Part shown: piece by piece, positions 37,098-46,320 of the stretch
Layout of the letters: every line of letters begins with the position of its first letter
Numbering within the stretch: the stretch's first letter is position 1
DNA from: Candidatus Scalindua sp.
GTDB taxonomy: Bacteria > Planctomycetota > Brocadiia > Brocadiales > Scalinduaceae
Assembly (NCBI GenBank): GCA_021776915.1
Contig: JAIQZU010000039.1
Coordinates: 1 to 64,000 of the forward strand
DNA: 64,000 nt
Direction of reading: 5' to 3'
Made by a program: the position numbers and the translations under genes
Notes under the pieces: generated by a model
Told to the model about the DNA's origin: nothing
Database searches by the model: none
The model's input: the letters and a program-made list of their open reading frames with translations, nothing else

Positions 37098-38081
37098 TCA
37101 CTCTATGCTGCCGGGATTTGTTTCTTCAGTAACGCTCAGTTTTGTCTCTTGTTCAGGACCCGCACTATTTCTACCTCTTGCCTTTTCAATCAAATCAAGT
37201 TTTGTATCATCGTAGTCTGAATTAGTGATGAGGTCTTCGTGCCGTAGAACGTTAAGTTCACTAAGTTTCTCAGCAATATTTATATTGTGCCTGGTTTTTC
37301 TTATATATTCTTCATCCAGCAGATATGTATAGTTTGTATCAAAACCCAATTTCTCTATACAATGTTCAGAGACAGTGTCTGCAGCATCATCCAATTTTTC
37401 TTTAAGAGGCTGTGCGTCGCCATAAACAATGCCAAGAAAGTCTTCCGTACTCATCCCTATCGCCGTCCTGGCCTCAACAATATCTCTCCAGATGACCGCT
37501 CCCTCTAATGCCGTAGTCATCTTTACATCGATCTTTAGAGAGGCATACGGATCGAGAAAAACTCCGGGGTCTTTGATGCCATATGATATTATGCCGATTT
37601 CAAGTATTGTATCAACGCCCAGTTCTGTCCCTATCTTTTCATAGTCCCTGGGATCTTTATCTCTTTTCTCCATCAGTTCCCATACGGCACTACTTTTCGT
37701 AATGCTTTCCTGTGGTACAATATGAAAATATGAACACAATTGAAGCTTTGTATTGAGCTTCTCACATAATAATTCACCAATATTCAGGTCAAATACCATA
37801 TCGTTAAAGGCCCTGATGTCTTCTTTCTTAGCAGAATTATAAGCTAATCGCATAAGTAACTGCGGTATAATAGCAGGGCCTAATAATAAAGTAGAAAGCA
37901 TCTGCTCATCATTTCTGATATTTACGTCCATCTCAGGGTTATCTGCATAATGCAATATCACCATGTCATTTACATACTTGGAATATTCCTTTTTGTATGG
38001 TACCTGAGTAATTTCTGTAGTTTCACAACCAGCAAAAATTATTAAAGATAATACAAAACAGACATAACGCTTCCTTTTCAT
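37098..38081 (-). CDS. Putative lipoprotein
   Basis: 327 residues. Lipobox 'IIFAGC' with Cys19 after a hydrophobic signal. The middle 'GTELGVDTILEIGIISYGIK' and 'VIWRDIVEART' resemble the outer-membrane-lipoprotein families that bind or modulate envelope assemblies, but no named family is secure. Its start overlaps the PDZ gene by four bases, and both follow the VWA genes, so it may belong to that operon. Confidence 0.7.
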   Translation of the reverse strand: MKRKRYVCFVLSLIIFAGCETTEITQVPYKKEYSKYVNDMVILHYADNPEMDVNIRNDEQMLSTLLLGPAIIPQLLMRLAYNSAKKEDIRAFNDMVFDLNIGELLCEKLNTKLQLCSYFHIVPQESITKSSAVWELMEKRDKDPRDYEKIGTELGVDTILEIGIISYGIKDPGVFLDPYASLKIDVKMTTALEGAVIWRDIVEARTAIGMSTEDFLGIVYGDAQPLKEKLDDAADTVSEHCIEKLGFDTNYTYLLDEEYIRKTRHNINIAEKLSELNVLRHEDLITNSDYDDTKLDLIEKARGRNSAGPEQETKLSVTEETNPGSIE

Positions 38082-38914
38082 TGAAGAATTCTAACACTCT
38101 TTCTTTTTGATTCTGTAACCGTTTCTAAACTGTCAGATTCAATACCACTCAGACTCTTTTCAATTTCCTGAAGATTCGTCAGGATTATGCTTAGATAGTC
38201 TTCTTTTTGTGTCTTTTCATGGCATCCGGCATAAAAACTGATAGACTTTCTATAATTTATTATGCCTTCTTTTATGTCGCCATTCACCACATGAAGATTA
38301 CCCAATTCATGGTAGGAATTGGCAATCTGGAGAGCGGTATCTATGGATTCAGGTTGATAATGCAGTCCATTTAGAAAATACTTTATGGCTTTATTGTAAT
38401 TTGCTACCTCTGCTTCAGAGTCTTCTCTTTCCGGACGTATTAATGACCTGTTACCTTTACCAACCCAGTACTCATATGGTGAATTTGTCAAACCCGGTGG
38501 AAGTTCAATTGGTTTCGTTATCTTTTCCTTCCAATGCTGAAAGATCGGAATACTATAAATCTTTATGGTTACATCATAACTAACTCCTTCCCTGAGAATC
38601 ACCAGGGGTATTTCGACTTTTTTACCCTTCACCTCTCTTGATATTTCTACATAGTCCTCCAATTTTTTTGTTTTCTTACCTTCTATTTCAAGGACTATGT
38701 CACCAGCCCTTAATCCTGCACCAAAACCGGGACTCCCTGATTTCACATCTACAATCTTTATACCATCTTTCTTTTCAGAAATAATCAATCCGGAGAAAAT
38801 TCCCTGTGAAAGACATGGAGAGGTAAAGACACATAATGATATAACAGTTATAAAGAAAATAGTGTATAGTCTTATAATATTTAATATTCCTCTTAATTTC
38901 ACGCTAAGCCTCAA
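38078..38914 (-). CDS. Exported PDZ-domain protein with TPR-like C-terminus
   Basis: 278 residues. N-terminal membrane segment or signal (~14-35). PDZ domain (~40-120) with 'SPGFGAGLRAGDIVLEIEG'. TPR-like helices (~165-245, 'IDTALQIANSYHELGNLH'). No protease domain, so probably an adaptor or scaffold for the neighbouring membrane VWA proteins. It starts 32 bases after the VWA gene stop. Confidence 0.75.
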   Translation of the reverse strand: MRLSVKLRGILNIIRLYTIFFITVISLCVFTSPCLSQGIFSGLIISEKKDGIKIVDVKSGSPGFGAGLRAGDIVLEIEGKKTKKLEDYVEISREVKGKKVEIPLVILREGVSYDVTIKIYSIPIFQHWKEKITKPIELPPGLTNSPYEYWVGKGNRSLIRPEREDSEAEVANYNKAIKYFLNGLHYQPESIDTALQIANSYHELGNLHVVNGDIKEGIINYRKSISFYAGCHEKTQKEDYLSIILTNLQEIEKSLSGIESDSLETVTESKRKSVRILQ

Positions 38915-38945
38915 AGATTATAAATCATTTACAATACGGGTAATA

Positions 38946-41570
38946 TTATACCATCTGTCTATTAAATTTCCTTACTGCAATATCTAAAATAAACAGAATC
39001 AGCGCCAGGGGGATTAAATAGCCTGCAAAATCTTTGGCAATAATTATCTCCTCTTCTTCAACTGCGATCTCTTCCTTTTCAGGATTATACTTACCGCCTG
39101 TAATCTCTGCAATATTTTTAAGGTACGGAACATTATTGCCTTGAACCGCATATTCAAGTGGCGTTGAAGTTATCTTCTCTGGAACCAGCAACCCTTTTGT
39201 CTTTAAATCTATAATCTTTCCATCCTTTATTCTGGATATCTTTAGATTATAAATGCCGGGATTAATACCTTTCAGTACTGTTGAAAACCTTTTTGGCGCA
39301 ATCTGCTTTAAAGTTAGTTTCTGTTCATTATCCGCAGAATCCGGTGTCAACAGGCCGACTTCCAGCTTTGTACCGTCTTCGACTAGAGAGGATGATTCTA
39401 ATAACAGGGAAATTGCGTTATCATCAGTCTTAATCTTTACATCATAATTTGCTTTCGATATATCCCTCATAGACCATCGCACTACCTGGGACCAGAACTT
39501 GTTAAACATTGACCAGTTAATCCACTTTGACGACCATCGCGCATTGGCGTCCGATGCGTAAACTACCACCTTGCCGAGACCGTACCTCCAGTTCGCCAGG
39601 ATAGGATCAGTTTTCCCTGTTATGTTTGTTATCAGTGGAACTTCAACCTTTTCTTTTGCCTCGGTTATTGTGTGCCCTTTGAGCGGGGGAAATTGCTTAT
39701 CATAAATACCTTTCAGTATCTGGCTTTCCTGGTTGATTTCCGGATAAAAATGCTCTTCATGAAAGTCTGATTGTGATACAAAGAATTCCGTATCCTTTAC
39801 TATTAATCTCGGTAATTTTATTATATCAGTTACCTGATAAAATTGTCCTTTTGTCTTCGTTGCTATATCTTGCAGCAGCTTTGTATTAACGAGCCAGGAT
39901 CCAAGGGCAATGGTCGAAACCGTCACATTTGCCTGCTGAAACCGGCTGATTAATTTATTATAGTAATAAAAAACAGACCTTGTGTTTCCATCGGAAAGCA
40001 GGATTACATGGTTTACCTTTGAATTCATTTTCTTGATCTGTTGATAGGCAGAATCCATGGCAGGAAATATATCCGTCCCTCCATCTGCTTTTAACATACT
40101 GAGTTTTTTGATAATTTCCTTCTTTACTTCTTCATTAGGTTTGAGTTCGACGATAGTGTATGGCATAGTGTCAAATGCAATAATACCAAAATTATCATTC
40201 TCCTTCAATTGTTTGATTAATTCAATCGATGCCTTTTTGGCAAAGAGCATCTTCTTTCCAAGCATGCTTCCTGATTTATCTATTATTAAGATCAGGGAAA
40301 GCCTTGTTTTCTTCTCTGTCTTTGGCGGTTCACCACCTACTATTTTAACCGGCAGGATTTCTTCTATTTTAGTATCCGTGTATCCGCCTTCAGCCGTAAT
40401 ATTAGTGCCACACGTCATTACAAATCCGCCACCGTGGTCCTTTACGTATTTTTCTATCAACACCATCTGTTCATCGCTTATATAATCCCTGGAAACATTA
40501 GAGAGGATTACGCTATCATATTTAAGATATTCCTCCAGTGTATCAGGTATCTGTCCGGGTTTCTTTATGTCTACAACTATTGTTTTGTCTTCCAGAGCTT
40601 CAGGTAAGTACATTTGCTGGCTTTCGTCTCCATTTATAAACAACAACCTCGTCTTACCTGAAACATTTACAAATGCATTCCTGCTATTATTCTCCTTATC
40701 TTTGTCTAGCATGGCGTCTTCAATGTTTAAATTTGCATTAAATTTCACAAATCCCCTTTCATCGCTCTTGTATTGCGCCTCAAATATACTTATACCGCTT
40801 TTAAATTCAGTATCCCACTCTTTCAAAATGCCGTTTTTTTCATCCAGTCTCAGCTTACCTTTGATTGATCTCTCATTTCTGTTTTCAATTACTACTTTTA
40901 CTTCAAACATTTCACCTTCGTTTATTTTTTTAGGACAGATAACCTTCTTTATTAATATTTCGCTCTCTTTTTGAGCTGGAGGGGGAGCTGCGACAAAGAA
41001 TTTGACATCATTATTAGCTGCCATTGTAGCAGCCTTTAAGGCATCACCCAGGTTCTGGTTTCCATCCGAAAGAAGGACAACCATTTTTGAAGAATCTTCG
41101 GGCATAATGCCCAGTGTAGCCATTATTCCGCTTGCAATGTCCGTCCTGTCAGAAGTAATGTTTGATTCTGTAATCTTTCTGTGTATATCTTTCAACTCTA
41201 AATCGTCAGCGAGTGTTGGCGTAATCACTCTGGATTCTCCACCAAAGACCACCAACCCCTTCTTGATCTTCTTATCCAACCCATTCCTTACGTCTTTCAC
41301 ATAGTCCCACATCCATTTCCTGCCTTCCGGAGTAATGCTGTCAGACACGTCCACTAAAAATACTGCACTGATTTCACGTTTCGACTTTTCCTTCATGCTG
41401 AATCCCGCCAGCACCAGAATGATGAGAAGAAACACAAGAGATCGCAAAAAGGTAGAAAGAAGAATCCTTGAAACCGATAAACGGTTATAACCAAAGATTG
41501 CCACTAGCCAGAAAACCGGCAATGCATACAAAAGCTTTAAATATTCAGGATTTGTAAATATATATTCCAT
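38946..41570 (-). CDS. Large membrane protein with two VWA domains and a central GATase1-like domain
   Basis: 874 residues. Two N-terminal membrane helices (~12-60), VWA-1 with partial MIDAS 'DVSDS' (~75-230), a beta-rich region, a GATase1-like segment ending 'VMTCGTNITAEGGY', VWA-2 with full MIDAS 'DKSGSM' (~430-580), and a C-terminal helix. This layout matches planctomycetal 'BatA/YfbK/glutamine amidotransferase-like' proteins, which usually accompany MoxR and DUF58. Function unknown; probably assembles or checks envelope complexes. Confidence 0.85.
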   Translation of the reverse strand: MEYIFTNPEYLKLLYALPVFWLVAIFGYNRLSVSRILLSTFLRSLVFLLIILVLAGFSMKEKSKREISAVFLVDVSDSITPEGRKWMWDYVKDVRNGLDKKIKKGLVVFGGESRVITPTLADDLELKDIHRKITESNITSDRTDIASGIMATLGIMPEDSSKMVVLLSDGNQNLGDALKAATMAANNDVKFFVAAPPPAQKESEILIKKVICPKKINEGEMFEVKVVIENRNERSIKGKLRLDEKNGILKEWDTEFKSGISIFEAQYKSDERGFVKFNANLNIEDAMLDKDKENNSRNAFVNVSGKTRLLFINGDESQQMYLPEALEDKTIVVDIKKPGQIPDTLEEYLKYDSVILSNVSRDYISDEQMVLIEKYVKDHGGGFVMTCGTNITAEGGYTDTKIEEILPVKIVGGEPPKTEKKTRLSLILIIDKSGSMLGKKMLFAKKASIELIKQLKENDNFGIIAFDTMPYTIVELKPNEEVKKEIIKKLSMLKADGGTDIFPAMDSAYQQIKKMNSKVNHVILLSDGNTRSVFYYYNKLISRFQQANVTVSTIALGSWLVNTKLLQDIATKTKGQFYQVTDIIKLPRLIVKDTEFFVSQSDFHEEHFYPEINQESQILKGIYDKQFPPLKGHTITEAKEKVEVPLITNITGKTDPILANWRYGLGKVVVYASDANARWSSKWINWSMFNKFWSQVVRWSMRDISKANYDVKIKTDDNAISLLLESSSLVEDGTKLEVGLLTPDSADNEQKLTLKQIAPKRFSTVLKGINPGIYNLKISRIKDGKIIDLKTKGLLVPEKITSTPLEYAVQGNNVPYLKNIAEITGGKYNPEKEEIAVEEEEIIIAKDFAGYLIPLALILFILDIAVRKFNRQMV

Positions 41571-41577
41571 ATTATAT

Positions 41578-41720
41578 TTGTTGGAAAAGTGTAAAGTGTC
41601 TAAAGTGAGCTAAAGTGCCTAAAGTTGGAGGAAAATAACGGTTCAAACCGCGTCTATTTCCTAACTTTAGATCACTTCAAACTTTAGTTCACTTTAGGCA
41701 CTTGGTTTGGTTGCGGCTTC
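41578..41720. repeat. Repeat C copy 3
   Basis: AAAGTGTCTAAAGTGAGCTA ... TTTAGTTCACTTTAGGCACT inverted arms, followed by TTGGTTTGGTTGCGGCTTC. It separates the two VWA genes, with 193 bases between them. Confidence 0.8.
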
Positions 41721-41763
41721 TTGTCCTCGGCGTTTTCCAGTCCGGGGAGCCGCTGTATCACGC

Positions 41764-43701
41764 TCAGGCAGTACCGGCTCTTAATCTTTTGTAAAATAGC
41801 AGCCATTCAACCAGAAGAATAAACGGCACAAGCAAGAGAAGATATTTACCGAATTCTGTTTTCTTGTCTTTTACGAGTGTTACCGCTTCTTTTTCCTCAA
41901 ATACCAGTTCTGTATCATCGGTTAACTCCAGCATAATCCTGGATTCCTCTTCATCAAAAAGATTTGTAACAAATCTATTACTGAAACCGGCGCCGGTAAT
42001 TTTATATTCCCCTATGTAATCTATTTTGTTAAACACAAAATGATCCTCAGAGTCGTCTTTGAAATCGTATTTCAGCGTTTCTCCCTGAGGATTTAATATT
42101 TCGATATTATCTTTTAAGGTATAGTGCGGCCTGTACTGCCCGCCGGTTAATACCTTATTATGATCCTCCGCTTCATACGGATTTAACCATTGAATTATAT
42201 TAAGTGTCAAAATAAGTATCCGTAAATCAGCCGATTTTGAAAAATCAAATTCTCCCAGGTCGAAACCCAGTGTTACCACCTTCTTTCCTGCATACTGCCC
42301 GGCAAATGCAATAGGAGAATCTCCCAGATTGCCGGATACCTTTATTAATGGCGTTGACCAATCCGGAGGTTCCATTGTGAGAGCGCCCGCGATATTTAAA
42401 TCATCCAGATTAGACAGATGCATCATAACAGGATGTGTGTTGTCCCAGTCGAGTATCTTTACATTCAATAAAAGACTGTGTTCGGGGACCAGTAAGTTGC
42501 TGAAATCTTTACTTGCTTTTGCGTCTTCTTCCTGAATACTCAATGCGTACATATTCTGAATAGTATATAGTGCATTTATGTCAGGACTGACTTCAGGGAT
42601 AAATTCGTGAAAAATAGCAACATCATAATCCTTTACAGCTTCCGGTTTATACTCAGATACATTTATCCTGGTCAGTTTAATCCGTTTGGTACCATGCTCT
42701 ATCTTCTCCAGTTCATCCTGCAATGTGAAATTGTCTGAAACTAATAATATATTAATAGGTTTTATTTCATTAATTATTGCATAGGCAGTATTATCAACAG
42801 CAAGAAAATCATCAGTCTCAATACCGGCTTTTAAGATTCCGGCAGTACTGAGATTTTTCACACTTAGTGTCTTCTGCTCTTCACCGGCTAATTCCAGTTC
42901 TTCCTCCTTTATAATTTCATCATTTAGAAAAACAGTCAATTTGATATTTTTGTTCTCACCTGAATAATTCTTGATTGTCACATAAGCCTCACGCTCTGTA
43001 TAATCTTTAAACATATCCTGATATACATCCAGTGACGAAATGGCAACATTTGCAGATTTCTCCCCGAATCTGATAAATTTTATATTTCCCGGCTTTTGCC
43101 TGGTAAGATTCACCGAAGATGGTGACCGGTCAGTCAGCACATACATCTCGCCCCTTTCAACATTTTTCAGGAAGGAGATGCCGAGGCCCACACCTTCGTC
43201 CAGATTTGTCCCTGTATCCTTCGGCTTTAAATCGTTAATTGCCTTGTTTAACTTGTGCTTGTCATCAGTAAAATCAGAGGCAATCCTGGAAGAATAGTCT
43301 GCAGAAATAACCATCATCTTATCCCATTGATTCAACCTGCCAACCATTTCGAGTGCTTGAGTCCTGGCCTGATCAAAACGTGAACCGTTATCTTCAGAAG
43401 TTTGCATACTTGCGGAAGAGTCAAGGACGAGGATGACATTCTTGCCTGATATATTTATTACATTAGACTTGAGGTATGGGTGTGCGAGAAAAAAGACCAG
43501 AAGCAGTATCAGGAGTATTTGCAGTAAGAAAAGCAGATCTATCCTGAATATTCTGCTCCTTACAGCATCCTCTCTTATTGCACTCCAGGGAATGATACTC
43601 GGCACTTTAACTACATACTTCTTTTTACTGAGGAAATATATCAGTACTACAAGTGCAATTAACGCTAAATATCCAAACGCCAGTAAGTTTATGAACCCCA
43701 T
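41764..43701 (-). CDS. BatA-type membrane protein with VWA domain
   Basis: 645 residues. N-terminal aerotolerance (BatA) helix pair ('LLALVVLIYFLSKKK' region, ~5-28, and ~55-78), a VWA domain with MIDAS 'DSSASM' (~90-95), a long beta-rich middle, and a C-terminal helix 'YLLLLVPFILLVEWLLFY'. With MoxR and DUF58 it forms the Bat-like system. Here it is 16.6 kb from DUF58. A 48-base copy of its 5' end recurs at 46021. Confidence 0.88.
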   Translation of the reverse strand: MGFINLLAFGYLALIALVVLIYFLSKKKYVVKVPSIIPWSAIREDAVRSRIFRIDLLFLLQILLILLLVFFLAHPYLKSNVINISGKNVILVLDSSASMQTSEDNGSRFDQARTQALEMVGRLNQWDKMMVISADYSSRIASDFTDDKHKLNKAINDLKPKDTGTNLDEGVGLGISFLKNVERGEMYVLTDRSPSSVNLTRQKPGNIKFIRFGEKSANVAISSLDVYQDMFKDYTEREAYVTIKNYSGENKNIKLTVFLNDEIIKEEELELAGEEQKTLSVKNLSTAGILKAGIETDDFLAVDNTAYAIINEIKPINILLVSDNFTLQDELEKIEHGTKRIKLTRINVSEYKPEAVKDYDVAIFHEFIPEVSPDINALYTIQNMYALSIQEEDAKASKDFSNLLVPEHSLLLNVKILDWDNTHPVMMHLSNLDDLNIAGALTMEPPDWSTPLIKVSGNLGDSPIAFAGQYAGKKVVTLGFDLGEFDFSKSADLRILILTLNIIQWLNPYEAEDHNKVLTGGQYRPHYTLKDNIEILNPQGETLKYDFKDDSEDHFVFNKIDYIGEYKITGAGFSNRFVTNLFDEEESRIMLELTDDTELVFEEKEAVTLVKDKKTEFGKYLLLLVPFILLVEWLLFYKRLRAGTA

Positions 43702-43721
43702 ATAAGATAAGCCTTCGGCAA

Positions 43722-43862
43722 CTTTGTAAAAAGTGCCTAAAGTATAAAGTGAGCTAAAGTGAAGGGGTGCCTACGGCACAATCTATTACAAATATAATTC
43801 GCGCTGAAAGCGCCTCCGAACCTTTAGGCACTTCAAACTTTAGTTCACTTTAGGCACTTTCA
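43722..43862. repeat. Repeat C copy 4
   Basis: AAAGTGCCTAAAGTATAAAG ... TTTAGTTCACTTTAGGCACT inverted arms. It lies just upstream of the BatA-type gene and before the duplicated promoter segment. Confidence 0.8.
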
Positions 43863-43882
43863 CATAAATATTGAAATTCCTA

Positions 43883-43911
43883 TTGACATAATAACTTAAG
43901 GAATATATGTT
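43883..43911 (+). promoter_or_regulatory. Cassette promoter, copy 1
   Basis: TTGACA (43883-43888), 17-base spacer, TATGTT (43906-43911). The segment 43870-43985 is repeated nearly exactly at 46200-46315, before a different gene. Confidence 0.7.
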
Positions 43912-43988
43912 TACAATAATTATTTACCAGACATATGTATTGTAAAACTGCGTTCAGGCAGTCTAATCTATGTGGGATAGAGGTATTT

Positions 43989-44657
43989 ATGGAACTTGTT
44001 ATCATAATTTTCTTGCTGATACTTATTGTCTTCATCGTCTGTCTACTTCTATCTAAATCCAAAGAATTTAGGGAAAGAGTTCCCGTAGCTATAGCAGTTA
44101 TCGCAGTCATTATATCGCTCGTATCAGCTTTCAAGGATACCATATTCCCATTTAATCTCGAAGTTATTACCGATCAGGTCATAATAGCAAGACCTACTGC
44201 ACCCAGTCATAATAGCCTTCCCTTGGTAGTCCCATTAACTTTTATCAATCATGGTAATGGTTCAGGCATCATTGAAGCTATTTCAATCAAAATTGAAACA
44301 CAAAAGTCTGTAAAAATATATACTCCAGTAGCAGAAGTAAATTTTGGCAATTTCATTGCTGGGAAACGAGCTTTGCATGCAGATAACATAATTGGGGCTT
44401 TCGATCCCTTTCCAATATCTGGAAAGTCTTCAATAAAAAAACACATTTTATTTGCCCAGGAGGAAAACTCTAAAAAATATCCATTTAACATCTGGAACCC
44501 AGACAAATACACATTTCAAATATTTATTAAGGAATCCAGAAACGATAAGCCCAAAGAATATATTTCTATGTCTCATGAAATAACAAAAGATATTCTCGAT
44601 GCTTACAAAAAAGGTACAAGTACCGTTTTATCTTCGAGTAAAGAATTAGATATCTAA
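43989..44657 (+). CDS. Hypothetical protein with two N-terminal membrane helices
   Basis: 222 residues from ATG 43989 (AGAGG upstream). Helix ~2-24, helix ~33-52, then a soluble beta-rich domain (~65-210). No family recognised. The stop codon lies within an attC-like site (44652-44781), the usual position for an integron-cassette gene. Single gene with its own promoter. Confidence 0.65.
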   Translation: MELVIIIFLLILIVFIVCLLLSKSKEFRERVPVAIAVIAVIISLVSAFKDTIFPFNLEVITDQVIIARPTAPSHNSLPLVVPLTFINHGNGSGIIEAISIKIETQKSVKIYTPVAEVNFGNFIAGKRALHADNIIGAFDPFPISGKSSIKKHILFAQEENSKKYPFNIWNPDKYTFQIFIKESRNDKPKEYISMSHEITKDILDAYKKGTSTVLSSSKELDI

Positions 44658-44781
44658 CAACGCATTTGCAGCCGACCAAAGGGGCATGATCTTCCTGGAT
44701 AGCTTGTTGCTCTCCAATAGGCATGTTGGACAACAATAAAAAGTGCAAATTTCCTCTTTTGCTGCTGAAAAGTATTTAGGT
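44652..44781 (+). other. attC-like cassette recombination site 1
   Basis: ATCTAAC (44652-44658) fits R'' RYYYAAC. Nine bases later comes GCAGC, which pairs with GCTGC nine bases before a degenerate R' TTTAGGT (44775-44781). Spacing and strand-symmetry match attC architecture, although the inner stem is imperfect and R' lacks the first G. About 130 bases. Confidence 0.45.
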
Positions 44782-44792
44782 CTCTAACTGAT

Positions 44793-44889
44793 ATGAAAGA
44801 ACAATGGAAGGCAGGCGTTAGTTTTGGTTTAACTTCTGGTGTGATTACCACCATGGGTCTTATGGCGAGACTCCATTCCTGAACTCATG
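44793..44889 (+). pseudogene. 5' fragment of the VIT-like membrane gene (copy a)
   Basis: Over 97 bases it matches the start of the intact gene at 58684, including upstream AGGTCTCTAAC. The frame meets TGA at 44880, after 29 codons, and homology ends at 44889. The remainder to 45107 shows no gene. Confidence 0.85.
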
Positions 44890-45107
44890 ATCACAAACCT
44901 TCAGACATTGAAAGCAGTATATACAATTTTGAGTATATTCAAGATGTGTTTTTGCAAAGCCAACCCAGGAGATGACTATTATCGCACGGTTTTAAATTGT
45001 TTTTCTTCTAAACATCTGGTAAGTTTCACTTATTACGTAAATCTTTAGCGAGACGGCATGCCGCACCTGATCGCATCGTCAGGGAAGAGCAATATCAATC
45101 TTATCAA

Positions 45108-45213
45108 GTTAGGTCGCTATCGCGACAAAATTCCTCGACTCCGCTCGGAATGACGTCACACTGAGCGGAGTCGAAGTGTGATCAATATTATTGAAATTCC
45201 TGTGCATAAATTT
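45108..45213. repeat. Repeat B copy 2
   Basis: GTTAGGTCGCTATCGCGACA, CCTCGACTCCGCTCGGAATG and inverted CACTGAGCGGAGTCGAAG. It lies directly before the toxin-antitoxin pair. Confidence 0.85.
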
Positions 45214-45236
45214 AGATAGAAAATGAGGGAATAATA

Positions 45237-45455
45237 ATGAAGATAACTGATGTTCCAGAAATATTAAAGTTAAGCGTACCGGAAAAGATACTTTTTGTGG
45301 AAGATCTCTGGGATAATATCTCCTCTATTGATTCAGATATTCCTGTGCCGGATAGTCACAAGAACGAGCTAGACCATCGATTGGAAAAACATTATTCTCC
45401 TGGTGAACTCTTGTCTATTAAAGAATTGCAAGCACGCATCGAAAAACGAAAATGA
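45237..45455 (+). CDS. Antitoxin, addiction-module component (TIGR02574-like)
   Basis: 72 residues. 'LSVPEKILFVEDLWDNI' followed by a helical C-terminus 'HRLEKHYSPGELLSIKELQ' matches the small antitoxin family paired with ParE/RelE toxins. GAGGGAATAATA precedes the ATG. The stop overlaps the toxin start as ATGA. Confidence 0.88.
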   Translation: MKITDVPEILKLSVPEKILFVEDLWDNISSIDSDIPVPDSHKNELDHRLEKHYSPGELLSIKELQARIEKRK

Positions 45456-45772
45456 TTTATTCTTTATCGTTTCTTCCTGAATTAGAAGAAGATACCATAA
45501 ACGGTTATAGATGGTATGAGGAAAAAACCATCGGGCTTGGTGAAGAATTTCTTCGTATTTTTTACGCTCACTCCTACAAAATCCAACGAAACCCGTTACT
45601 CTATCAGGCAGTATACAAAGATTTCAGGCGATGTTTACTCAGGCGATTTCCATATGCTATTTATTACAGGATAGATAAAGATAAAATTATTGTATATGGT
45701 TTGTTTCATTGTGCGAGAAACCCAAAAACCTTGAAGAAACATTTACACAATCGAAAGCTTAGAAATCCCTGA
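45452..45772 (+). CDS. Toxin, ParE/RelE family
   Basis: 106 residues. 'LPELEEDTINGYRWYEEK', 'GLGEEFLRIFYAH' and 'FPYAIYYRIDKDKIIVYGLFH' are the plasmid-stabilisation (ParE-like) blocks. Four-base overlap with the antitoxin. Probably inhibits gyrase or translation; target not determinable. Lies in the cassette patchwork, where such pairs often stabilise mobile DNA. Confidence 0.9.
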   Translation: MIYSLSFLPELEEDTINGYRWYEEKTIGLGEEFLRIFYAHSYKIQRNPLLYQAVYKDFRRCLLRRFPYAIYYRIDKDKIIVYGLFHCARNPKTLKKHLHNRKLRNP

Positions 45773-45798
45773 CAAGCGCATGAAAGAGGTAATCAAGA

Positions 45799-45948
45799 AT
45801 GACTCATAAAAAATTAAAAAAGATTGCACTAAGTAAAAGAAAAGTGAAAGCAGACGTTAGTTTTGGTTTAACTTCTGGTGCGATTGCAGATCAATATCTC
45901 AAGATTGCTGCTGCCAAATGCTCCTTGCCTTTCTGCCCAATTCCTTGA
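45799..45948 (+). pseudogene. Chimeric 49-codon frame containing VIT-like fragment (copy b)
   Basis: The frame begins 'MTHKKLKKIALSKRK' of unknown origin, then 45845-45887 reproduces ~43 bases of the VIT-like gene ('FGLTSGAI'), then an unrelated tail. A recombination junction rather than a functional gene. The rest of 45949-46020 has no gene. Confidence 0.6.
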
Positions 45949-46020
45949 TACTTCTTTAATATTTACTTTATTCATATTTCAATAATTTGCATAGTTCTTC
46001 AATAAATCCTACCAGCCCTA

Positions 46021-46068
46021 TTAACGCTAAATATCCAAACGCCAGTAAGTTTATAAAACCCATATAAG
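46021..46068 (-). pseudogene. Duplicated 5' end of the BatA-type VWA gene
   Basis: 48 bases match 43661-43708 with few changes, and encode the start of the BatA-type protein ('MGFINLLAFGYLA') on the minus strand. With repeat B3 and the promoter copy it forms a second version of the region upstream of that gene. Confidence 0.8.
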
Positions 46069-46212
46069 TTAGGTCGCCATCGTGACAGAAACCATCCTTC
46101 GACTCCGCTCAGGATGACATCACACTAAGCCGCTCAAAATAACATCACACTAAATCGCCCAGAACAACGTCACACTGAGCGGAGTCGAAGTGTTATCAAT
46201 ATTGAAAATCCT
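46068..46212. repeat. Repeat B copy 3 (internally expanded)
   Basis: Same ends as copy 1 but with iterated ~30-base units in the core (ACATCACACTAA..., CATCACACTAA, ACGTCACACTGA). It joins the BatA-gene fragment to the promoter copy. Confidence 0.8.
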
Positions 46213-46213
46213 C

Positions 46214-46242
46214 TTGACATAATAACTTAAGGAATATATGTT
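46214..46242 (+). promoter_or_regulatory. Cassette promoter, copy 2
   Basis: TTGACA (46214-46219), 17-base spacer, TATGTT (46237-46242). Near-identical to 43883-43911. Confidence 0.7.
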
Positions 46243-46320
46243 TACAATAATTATTTACTAGACATATGTATTATAAAACTGCGTTTAGACAGTCTAATCT
46301 ATGTTAGGCAGGTAATTATA

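Noticed and set aside
44725-44731. GTTGGAC as the R' box of attC-like site 1
   Set aside because: It fits the consensus, but the arms do not pair at nine-base spacing; TTTAGGT at 44775 gives the symmetric structure.
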